Shown: positions 1 through 5,211 of the stretch, in pieces
How the letters are laid out: the number at the start of each line of letters is the position of its first letter
How positions within the stretch are numbered: position 1 is the stretch's first letter
Assembly (NCBI GenBank): GCA_038205395.1
Contig: JBBRBX010000205.1
Coordinates: 1-5,211 of the forward strand
DNA from: Fredericiella sp038205395
GTDB taxonomy: Bacteria > Chloroflexota > Anaerolineae > Caldilineales > Caldilineaceae
Length of the DNA: 5,211 nt
Direction of reading: 5' to 3'
The notes under the pieces: generated by a model
Seen by the model: only the letters and a program-made list of their open reading frames with translations
Told to the model about the DNA's origin: nothing
Databases searched by the model: none
Position numbers and translations under genes: made by a program

Positions 1-93
1 GATGCCGACTTATCCGGTTTGGCGGATTTGCTGGCCGGTATAGAAGCTTTGTCTGATGAAGGCGCGCTGCAGTTGTTGAAGAAACAGCAGTAA
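1..93 (+). CDS. C-terminal end of an upstream PKS or NRPS subunit (5' partial)
   Basis: The first reading frame is open from the window edge to a TAA at 91-93 and gives 30 residues. They contain the stretch GIEALSDEGALQLL followed by a basic/polar end, KKQQ. An amphipathic segment of the form 'IE-x-LS-(D/E)-E-x-A-x-x-LL' is common at the extreme C terminus of PKS and NRPS subunits, after the last carrier domain, where it forms a docking helix or tail. No catalytic domain is visible, so PKS cannot be told from NRPS. The next gene starts 22 bp downstream on the same strand and is a PKS, which supports co-transcription and chain transfer from this protein to it. The family assignment rests on a short tail plus context. 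That a coding region ends here is much better supported. Confidence 0.72.
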   Translation, partial: DADLSGLADLLAGIEALSDEGALQLLKKQQ

Positions 94-101
94 AAACTGA
101 G

Positions 102-106
102 TAGGA
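102..106 (+). promoter_or_regulatory. Probable ribosome binding site (TAGGA) for the PKS gene
   Basis: TAGGA at 102-106 is a partial match to the Shine-Dalgarno consensus and ends 9 bases before the ATG at 116. It lies inside the 22-bp gap between the two genes. That gap is too short to hold a full promoter as well, so the downstream gene is probably translated from a message that begins upstream of the window. Confidence 0.55.
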
Positions 107-115
107 TACGCGAAG

Positions 116-214
116 ATGCCGCAGAACTCGCACAAACTCTCAAACCTATCTACGACCAAACTGGCGCTATTGGCCAAACAGACCTACGCGCAGGTCGAAG
201 ATATCTTGCATGCC
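116..214 (+). other. N-terminal docking/linker segment of the PKS
   Basis: Residues 1-33 precede the KS. They contain LSTTKLALLAKQTYAQVEDIL, which can form one amphipathic helix rich in Leu and Ala. The 'LS-x-x-K-x-ALL' opening is familiar from N-terminal linkers of PKS subunits that receive a chain from a separate upstream protein. The segment is shorter than the two-helix coiled coil of actinobacterial docking domains. Its docking class cannot be assigned by eye. It is a plausible partner for the tail encoded at 1-90. Confidence 0.55.
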
Positions 215-3200
215 GAACCAATTGCGATTATCGGCATGGGCTGTCGTTTCCCCGGCGGCGCCGATAACCCGCAGGCTTATTGGGATTTTCTGCGCAGCGC
301 CACCGATGCCACCGGCCAGGTGCCGGCGGATCGTTGGGATGCGGACGCCTATTATGCCGAAGACTTTGCCACGCCCGGCAAAATGAATACACGCCGCGGT
401 GGCTATTTGCGCCGTATCGATGGGTTTGATGCGGCCTTCTTTGGCATTTCACCGCGCGAAGCGGAACGGATGGACCCCCAACAGCGGCTGCTTTTAGAAG
501 TCGCCTATGAAGCACTTGAAGAGGCTGGCCTCACGCATGGCGCTTTGGCTGAAAGCCTTACCGGCGTCTTTGTCGCCAGCTATCACAATGATTACACGCT
601 GCGGCAGTACGCTGATCCCATTTCAATCAACCTGCGCACACTGACTGGCACGCTGCACAGCATTGCCGCCAACCGGCTCTCCTTTTTATTGAATCTGCGT
701 GGCCCCAGTCTGGCAGTAGACACTGCTTGCTCGTCCTCGCTTGTCGCCGTGCATTTGGCCTGTCAGAGCTTGCGCACGCGCGAAAGCGATCTCAGCCTCG
801 CCGCCGGCGTCAGTTTAATGTGCAATCCCTACGTCAACATGGCCTTGGCCAAGGTCGGCTTTATCTCGCCGGACGGTGTTTGTTACACTTTTGACAGCCG
901 CGCTGCCGGTTTTGCCCGCGGTGAGGGTTGCGGCGTGATCGTCCTCAAGCGTCTGGCCGACGCCCTGGCGAATGGCGACCGCGTTCTGGCTGTCATTCGC
1001 GGTTCGGCAGTCAACCAGGATGGGCGTTCTACAGTGCTGACGGCGCCCAATGGTCTTGCTCAGCGCGCCGTAGTGCGCGCTGCCCTTAAGTCTGCCGGCG
1101 TTGTACCTGCGCAGATCAGCCATATTGAAGCGCATGGCACCGGCACCCTGTTAGGCGACCCCATCGAGGTGGAGGCACTGGTCGATGTTCTGGATCAGGC
1201 GGGCGAAGGCGCGCCGGCTTGTGCCTTGACATCCGTCAAAACAAATTTCGGCCATCTGGAGGCGGCGGCGGGCCTGGCCGGGCTAATCAAGGTGGTGCTC
1301 AGTCTGCAAAACGAGGCGATTCCTCCTCATCTGCACTTGCGCCAGCTAAACCCGCATATTACATTAGCCGGTTCGCGTCTCTTTATTCCTACGCAGATGA
1401 CGCCATGGCCGGTCGGGTCGCAGCCTCGCATTGCCGGCGTCAGCGCCTTTGGCGTCGGCGGCACCAATGCGCATGTGGTGTTAAGTGAGGCGCCGCCTGC
1501 GCCCGCCACGGCGCCATTGCCGGATGACGCGGAAACAGGGGTGCATCTGCTGCCCTTATCGGCGCGCAGCCCCCAGGCATTGGCTGCCTTGTGCTCGGCG
1601 TATGTGGCCTGGCTGGACGATAGCGACAACCGTTACCCTCTGCGCGACATTTGTGCTATGGCCGGCCTCCACCGCAACCACTATGAGCACCGTCTCGCCG
1701 TGGTCGCCAGTTCACGCAGCCAGCTTAGCGAGCGGCTGCGGCAGGCAGATGAGCGACAGGCGCAGAAGACGCCCTCAGCAGGCAGAGTCGCCGCTGAACC
1801 GGCGCCCGGTCCCGTTTTTGTTTTCTCCGGCCAGGGGCCACAGTGGTGGGCTATGGGGCGCGAGTTGCTGGCGCAAGAGCCAGTCTTTCGCCGCATGATC
1901 GAGCGCTGCGCCGTTCTGCTGCAGCCTCACAGCGGTTGGTCTCTGCTGGACGAGTTGAACGCGTCTGAAGACCAGTCGCGCTTGGATCAGACTGAGGTGG
2001 CGCAGCCGGCGATCTTTGCCTTGCAGATGGGGTTGGATGCGCTCTGGCGAGCATGGGGCATCACACCAACTGCCGTGATCGGTCACAGTATTGGCGAAGT
2101 CGCTGCGGCCTGTTCCGCCGGCGCCCTTTCCATTGAAGCAGCCGTCCAACTGGTCTATCATCGCGCAAGACTTATGCAGCGTGCCACGGGCAATGGCCAG
2201 ATGGCCTCTGTGGAACTGCCGGCCGGCTCTGTGGCTGAGCTGATTGCTCCCTATGGCGAGCGCCTGTCGATAGCCGCCATCAATGGCCCCACCACGACTG
2301 TCATTTCCGGTGAGCACGCAGCTATGCGGGCGATGCTCGGTCAACTGGCGCATGATCAGGTCAGCTATCGCGAGTTAAAGGTCAATTACGCTTTTCACAG
2401 CACACAAATGGCTGGTCTGGCGGATGAACTGGTGCAGGTGTTAGCCGAGCTTGCACCGCAACACGCCGCCGTGCCCATCTATTCGACGGTGACGGGACAA
2501 GTTGCCGCCGGACTTGATTTTGATGCGGCCTACTGGGGGCGCAATATGCGCCGGACGGTGCACTTCGCTGACGCCGTGCAAAGCGCTGCACAGGATGGCC
2601 TGCACTTGTTTTTGGAGCTAAGCCCGCATCCCGTTCTGGCCGGTCTGGTTGGTGAATGTCTGGCTGCTGCTGGTTACACAGGCGCAGCATTTGCCTCGTT
2701 GCGCCGCCAGCGCCCGGAGCGCGAAAGCCTGTTGACAACCCTGGCGGAGCTTTACACGTGGGGCTGCGATGTGAATTGGCAGCAACTTTACCCAGTGCCT
2801 GGCCAACATGTATCGCTACCGCTTTACCCCTGGCAGCGAGAGCGCTATTGGTTCGAGCCGGAGGGTAAGCAGCAGGCGGAATTGACAGCCATAGCCGCCG
2901 CCCACACGCCGGCAGCCCAGGACCTTTTAGGGCCGCCTTTGCGCTCGCCGGCCATCCAAGGGATCCTCTATCAGTCCTCCCTCTCTGCCGGCAGCCCGGT
3001 TTATCTGGCTGATCACGTTATCTTTGGCCGTGTGCTGATGCCCGCCACTGCCTACCTTTCGATGGCGCTGGCTGCTGGGCGCGACTTGTGGCCCGCCGCA
3101 TCCGTGCAATTGGAAGATTTTTCAATCCATGCCCCCTTACTGCTGCCACAAGAGGGACACCGTTCTATACAGTTGCATTTGGTTCCAGACGCAGAAGGAG

Positions 3201-5211
3201 CCGTTTTTGAACTTTTCAGCTCGCTGGATGCGCAGGAGTGGACGCTGCACGCACAAGGACGTCTGCGCCAGACCATACAAGCGGATGCCATAGTTGCAAA
3301 TGCAGCGGCCGCGCCTGACTATGCAGATGTTTGCGCGCGTCTGGCAGAAGCTGTTGACCCACAAGCCTTTTATGACCGATTTGCCCGCCAGGGCGTCACG
3401 TTTGGCCCTGCCTTCCGCTCTGTCGTTGATCTTTGGCGCTGTGATGGTGAGGCTGTGGCGAAGTTGCAGCCCATCTCTCCGCTGCCTGCTGCTGCCGATC
3501 TGATTCACCCCGCCCTGCTCGATGCCGCTCTCCAGACGTTGGCAGTTGCGCTGCCGCCGGCTGCCGGCGCAATTTACTTGCCGCTTGCCGCAGATGCCGT
3601 GCGTCTCTTGCGTGCGCCGGCAGCAGAACTTTGGAGCCACCTGCGTCTGCGTGATGTGCCGCAAGACAAGGCAAATGGGGCAGAGACACTGGCCTGTGAC
3701 ATCACGTTGTATGACGCAGACGGCGTGGTGGCAGAGCTTACGCATCTCCGCTTTGTGCGCACCACTGCAAACACAGTAAGCAAAATGCTGGAGCGCCAAC
3801 AGCCGGACGATGTGGCCCGCTGGTTCTATACGGTGCAGTGGCAGCCGCAGCCGCTGCTGCCCGCCGCGTCTGCCCTGCCCCCCGGCCAGTGGCTGCTTCT
3901 GGTGGGTCAAGATGAAACCGGTGCTGCGCTGGCCGAGCAACTGCGTTTGCATGGCCGGCAGGTGCGAATCGTCACGGCCGGCGAGACTTTCAGCCGCAGT
4001 GGGAAAGATAGCTGGGCAATTGCCCCTGCCCAGCCCGCTGACTACCAGCGGCTGCTGCGCGAAATGCTGGCCGAAGATGCTGCGCCGCTGCGCGGTGTTG
4101 TGCATCTGTGGAGCATGGACTTACCCGCAGCTTCGGCCACTGAGGGTCTGCTGGATGCCCAGGAGGCTAGTGTGGGCACGCTGCTTTATCTGGTGCAAGC
4201 CCTTGCCGCCGCCCGCATCGACCAGTTGGATCGGCTGCTGCTGGTTACACGTAACAGCCAAGCGGATAACGCGCCTGCCGTCGAACAAGCGCCGCTCTGG
4301 GGTATGGCAGCCACGTTGGCGTTGGAACTGCCCGATCTGCACCCGCTCTGTGTCGATCTGGATCTTTATGCATCTCCGGAGCAGGCAGCTCAACAGTTGT
4401 GGGCCGAGCTGAACGCCATCGGCGCTGATCGGCAGATCACGTGGTATGGCGGCCGGCGCGCTGCTGCCCGCCTGGCGCGTGTCGCCACTAACGGTGTGGA
4501 TATACGTGCCGCAGATGTCCCCGTTCAATTGGCGCAGTCGCAGCGCGGTTTGCTGGAAGACTTGGCAATTGTTCCGTTCGCACGCAGCGTCCCCGGCCCT
4601 CATCAGGTCGAAATCCGCGTCCACGCCGCCGGCCTCAACTTCCGCGATGTGCTCAAGGCTCTCGACCAGTATCCCTGGGATCTCGGCCCCTTGGGCGACG
4701 AGTGTGCGGGTGAGGTGGTGGCGGTCGGTGACGGTGTGACGGGTCTGACTGGTCTGACTGTGGGGCAGCGGGTGGTGGCGATTGTCCCCGGCGCCTTCCG
4801 CTCCTATGTGACGGCGCAGGCGCATCTGGTGGCGCCGCTGCCGCAGCCGCTGAGCTATGCGGCGGGCGCAAGCATCCCGATTGCCTTCGTGACGGCAGCC
4901 TACACGCTGCTGCACCTGGCCGACCTGCAGGCGGGGGAACGGGTGCTGATCCACGCCGCTGCCGGTGGGGTGGGGCTGGCGGCGGTGCAGCTTGCGCAGC
5001 GGGTGGGGGCGGAGGTGTTTGCGACGGCGGGCAGCGAAGCCAAGCGCGCCTATCTGCGCTCGTTGGGTGTGACGCATGTGTTTGACTCGCGCACATTGGC
5101 CTTTGCCGAAGAGATCAAGACGCTGACGGCTGGACGCGGGGTGGATTTGGTGCTCAACTCGCTGGCGGGGGAGTTCATTCCTGCCGGTCTGTCGCTGCTG
5201 GCGCCGGGCGG
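116..5211 (+). CDS. Type I polyketide synthase, fully reducing module KS-AT-DH-psiKR-ER (3' partial)
   Basis: This cytoplasmic megasynthase subunit extends a polyketide or long acyl chain by one unit and processes the beta-carbon. One frame without stops gives 1698 complete residues and continues past the window. The start is firm: an in-frame TGA lies at 98-100, ATG 116 is the first start codon after it, and TAGGA sits at proper spacing. Domains by residue: docking/linker 1-33; KS 34-458 (Cys205, His340, His380); AT 565-868 (Ser658, His761); post-AT linker ending in YPWQRERYW (904-912); DH 937-1217 (His967, Asp1136); psiKR about 1224-1465; ER from about 1470, with the NADPH loop AAGGVGLAA at 1614-1622. 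There is no methyltransferase domain. Related enzymes continue with KR and ACP, so the full protein is probably well over 2000 residues. KS phrases such as HSIAANR and RGSAVNQDGRS resemble the mycobacterial Mas/Pps type as I remember it. The product is unknown, and iterative versus modular use cannot be decided here. Confidence 0.97.
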   Translation, partial: MPQNSHKLSNLSTTKLALLAKQTYAQVEDILHAEPIAIIGMGCRFPGGADNPQAYWDFLRSATDATGQVPADRWDADAYYAEDFATPGKMNTRRGGYLRRIDGFDAAFFGISPREAERMDPQQRLLLEVAYEALEEAGLTHGALAESLTGVFVASYHNDYTLRQYADPISINLRTLTGTLHSIAANRLSFLLNLRGPSLAVDTACSSSLVAVHLACQSLRTRESDLSLAAGVSLMCNPYVNMALAKVGFISPDGVCYTFDSRAAGFARGEGCGVIVLKRLADALANGDRVLAVIRGSAVNQDGRSTVLTAPNGLAQRAVVRAALKSAGVVPAQISHIEAHGTGTLLGDPIEVEALVDVLDQAGEGAPACALTSVKTNFGHLEAAAGLAGLIKVVLSLQNEAIPPHLHLRQLNPHITLAGSRLFIPTQMTPWPVGSQPRIAGVSAFGVGGTNAHVVLSEAPPAPATAPLPDDAETGVHLLPLSARSPQALAALCSAYVAWLDDSDNRYPLRDICAMAGLHRNHYEHRLAVVASSRSQLSERLRQADERQAQKTPSAGRVAAEPAPGPVFVFSGQGPQWWAMGRELLAQEPVFRRMIERCAVLLQPHSGWSLLDELNASEDQSRLDQTEVAQPAIFALQMGLDALWRAWGITPTAVIGHSIGEVAAACSAGALSIEAAVQLVYHRARLMQRATGNGQMASVELPAGSVAELIAPYGERLSIAAINGPTTTVISGEHAAMRAMLGQLAHDQVSYRELKVNYAFHSTQMAGLADELVQVLAELAPQHAAVPIYSTVTGQVAAGLDFDAAYWGRNMRRTVHFADAVQSAAQDGLHLFLELSPHPVLAGLVGECLAAAGYTGAAFASLRRQRPERESLLTTLAELYTWGCDVNWQQLYPVPGQHVSLPLYPWQRERYWFEPEGKQQAELTAIAAAHTPAAQDLLGPPLRSPAIQGILYQSSLSAGSPVYLADHVIFGRVLMPATAYLSMALAAGRDLWPAASVQLEDFSIHAPLLLPQEGHRSIQLHLVPDAEGAVFELFSSLDAQEWTLHAQGRLRQTIQADAIVANAAAAPDYADVCARLAEAVDPQAFYDRFARQGVTFGPAFRSVVDLWRCDGEAVAKLQPISPLPAAADLIHPALLDAALQTLAVALPPAAGAIYLPLAADAVRLLRAPAAELWSHLRLRDVPQDKANGAETLACDITLYDADGVVAELTHLRFVRTTANTVSKMLERQQPDDVARWFYTVQWQPQPLLPAASALPPGQWLLLVGQDETGAALAEQLRLHGRQVRIVTAGETFSRSGKDSWAIAPAQPADYQRLLREMLAEDAAPLRGVVHLWSMDLPAASATEGLLDAQEASVGTLLYLVQALAAARIDQLDRLLLVTRNSQADNAPAVEQAPLWGMAATLALELPDLHPLCVDLDLYASPEQAAQQLWAELNAIGADRQITWYGGRRAAARLARVATNGVDIRAADVPVQLAQSQRGLLEDLAIVPFARSVPGPHQVEIRVHAAGLNFRDVLKALDQYPWDLGPLGDECAGEVVAVGDGVTGLTGLTVGQRVVAIVPGAFRSYVTAQAHLVAPLPQPLSYAAGASIPIAFVTAAYTLLHLADLQAGERVLIHAAAGGVGLAAVQLAQRVGAEVFATAGSEAKRAYLRSLGVTHVFDSRTLAFAEEIKTLTAGRGVDLVLNSLAGEFIPAGLSLLAPG
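215..1489 (+). other. Ketosynthase (KS) domain
   Basis: The domain starts at EPIAIIGMGCRFPGG (residue 34) and ends near FGVGGTNAHVVL (about residues 445-456). It catalyses decarboxylative Claisen condensation between the incoming chain and the extender on the ACP. The nucleophile Cys205 lies in DTACSSSL, His340 in EAHGTGT, and Lys375 and His380 in SVKTNFGHLE, so the Cys-His-His set is complete. An intact active-site Cys argues against a decarboxylating loading KS (KSQ) and against a non-elongating KS0. The Arg often seen before TFD is Tyr here (CYTFD), a small substitution of unknown effect. Confidence 0.97.
1808..2719 (+). other. Acyltransferase (AT) domain, extender specificity unclear
   Basis: The domain opens with GPVFVFSGQGPQWWAMG (residue 565). 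The catalytic Ser658 lies in GHSIGE and the partner His761 in YAFHS (758-762), 103 residues apart, as in normal ATs. RARLMQRATGNGQMASV between them carries the Arg and Met conserved in the family. The domain loads the extender unit onto the ACP. GHSIGE lacks the Gln typical of methylmalonyl ATs (GHSQG) and so points to malonyl-CoA. YAFH mixes the malonyl HAFH and methylmalonyl YASH signatures, so specificity is left open, with malonyl slightly favoured. Confidence 0.95.
2924..3766 (+). other. Dehydratase (DH) domain
   Basis: This is a double hot-dog fold, residues 937-1217. His967 lies in HVIFGRVLMP, matching HxxxGxxxxP exactly. Asp1136 lies in HPALLDAALQ, matching the DxxxQ motif. TFGPAF (1095-1100) corresponds to the usual YGP segment, with Phe in place of Tyr. 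The His-Asp spacing of 169 residues is normal, and IYLP follows the Asp motif as in active DHs. It would remove water from the beta-hydroxyacyl intermediate to give the trans-enoyl thioester. Nothing suggests inactivation. Confidence 0.94.
3785..4510 (+). other. Structural ketoreductase half (psiKR)
   Basis: Residues 1224-1465 lie between DH and ER. They open with WFYTVQWQPQPL, a typical start of a KR structural subdomain. They include a degenerate Rossmann-like strand LLLVGQDETG (1260-1269), GVVHLWSMD (1327-1335) and PLWGMAATLALE (1393-1404). In DH-ER-KR modules this half is non-catalytic and braces the catalytic KR that follows the ER. About 240 residues is the usual size for psiKR alone and leaves no room for a C-methyltransferase; no SAM-binding motif was seen. 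Its presence implies a KR just beyond the window. Confidence 0.8.
4523..5211 (+). other. Enoylreductase (ER) domain, truncated by the window
   Basis: This medium-chain dehydrogenase/reductase fold starts near residue 1470 (LAQSQRGLLEDL). Landmarks are AAGLNFRDVLKALDQYP (1504-1520), LGDECAGEVVAVG (1526-1538), the NADPH loop AAGGVGLAA (1614-1622), Lys1643 in SEAKRAYLRSLG, and GRGVDLVLNSLAGE near the end. It would reduce the enoyl intermediate with NADPH. The last third of the domain lies beyond base 5211. The coding style changes at about base 4700, and a 9-bp duplication sits at 4742-4759. Confidence 0.95.
4742..4759 (+). repeat. Perfect 9-bp tandem duplication, in frame (Gly-Leu-Thr twice)
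   Basis: GGTCTGACT occurs twice back to back and encodes residues 1543-1548, GLTGLT. Related ERs usually read GVTGL-x-VG-(D/Q)-RV here, so one GLT unit looks like an insertion. The repeat keeps the frame and lies in a surface turn before the V-G-Q-R-V strand, so the ER can probably tolerate it. Replication slippage is the simplest origin. Confidence 0.85.

Noticed and set aside
94..115. Possible promoter or terminator in the intergenic gap
   Set aside because: The 22-bp gap is too short and shows no hairpin or -35/-10 pair. Only the Shine-Dalgarno-like TAGGA is supported.
1485..1898. Plus-strand frame of 137 codons overlapping the KS-AT linker
   Set aside because: It is out of frame with the PKS, is Arg/Cys/Trp-rich, and has no conserved motif. 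The PKS frame is unbroken here, so no frameshift needs to be invoked.
1775..2353. Minus-strand open frame of 192 codons
   Set aside because: It is antisense to the AT, including its GHSIGE region, and its translation shows no motif or plausible signal.
3137..4105. Minus-strand open frame of 322 codons
   Set aside because: It lies wholly antisense to the DH and psiKR coding sequence, has no recognisable domain, and is rich in Arg, Gln, Cys and His, as expected of a shadow frame in GC-rich DNA.
3767..4522. Possible embedded C-methyltransferase between DH and ER
   Set aside because: The interval is about 250 residues, just enough for a psiKR, and no glycine-rich SAM-binding motif was found.
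4967..5009. G-rich stretch with four runs of three or more G (possible G-quadruplex)
   Set aside because: The two pairs of runs are separated by about 25 bases, and the DNA encodes the conserved Gly-rich NADPH loop and the following helix. Coding demand plus local G-ending codon use explains it.
4121..5077. Minus-strand open frame of 318 codons
   Set aside because: It is antisense to psiKR and ER, with low-complexity Arg/His/Gln-rich translation and no family motif. The plus-strand frame has clear catalytic motifs throughout.

Overview
The window is part of a bacterial modular type I polyketide synthase (PKS) locus, read entirely on the + strand. Base composition is GC-rich, about 60 % by eye, with long multidomain genes packed tightly together. 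The sequence does not fix the taxon. The motif wording (for example GPQWWAMGREL in the AT, PWQRERYW after it, and a DH-ER reductive loop) is the kind seen in PKSs of Chloroflexota, Cyanobacteria, Myxococcota and Mycobacteria. My weak guess is a non-actinobacterial, Chloroflexota-like or filamentous bacterium.

Layout: positions 1-93 are the last 30 codons and stop of an upstream gene. Its tail looks like the end of a PKS or NRPS subunit. A 22-bp gap carrying a Shine-Dalgarno-like TAGGA leads to an ATG at 116. From there one uninterrupted frame runs off the right edge (116-5211, 1698 complete codons). It encodes, in order: a short N-terminal docking/linker helix, ketosynthase (KS), acyltransferase (AT), dehydratase (DH), a structural non-catalytic ketoreductase half (psiKR), and most of an enoylreductase (ER). 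The ER is cut by the window edge. The catalytic KR and the acyl carrier protein (ACP) expected after it lie outside the window.

How it works: the KS accepts an acyl chain and condenses it with an extender unit loaded by the AT. DH and ER, with the KR expected downstream, would then reduce the beta-carbon to a saturated methylene. All catalytic residues I could check are present. The gene therefore appears functional and of the fully reducing type. The tight spacing and the adjacent subunit termini suggest that the upstream protein hands its chain to this one.

No RNA genes, mobile elements, CRISPR arrays or terminators were seen. The window is mostly a conventional PKS. The points worth a second look are a sharp change of codon style inside the ER, a perfect 9-bp in-frame duplication there, a mixed AT specificity motif, and a strong excess of the palindrome GCCGGC.
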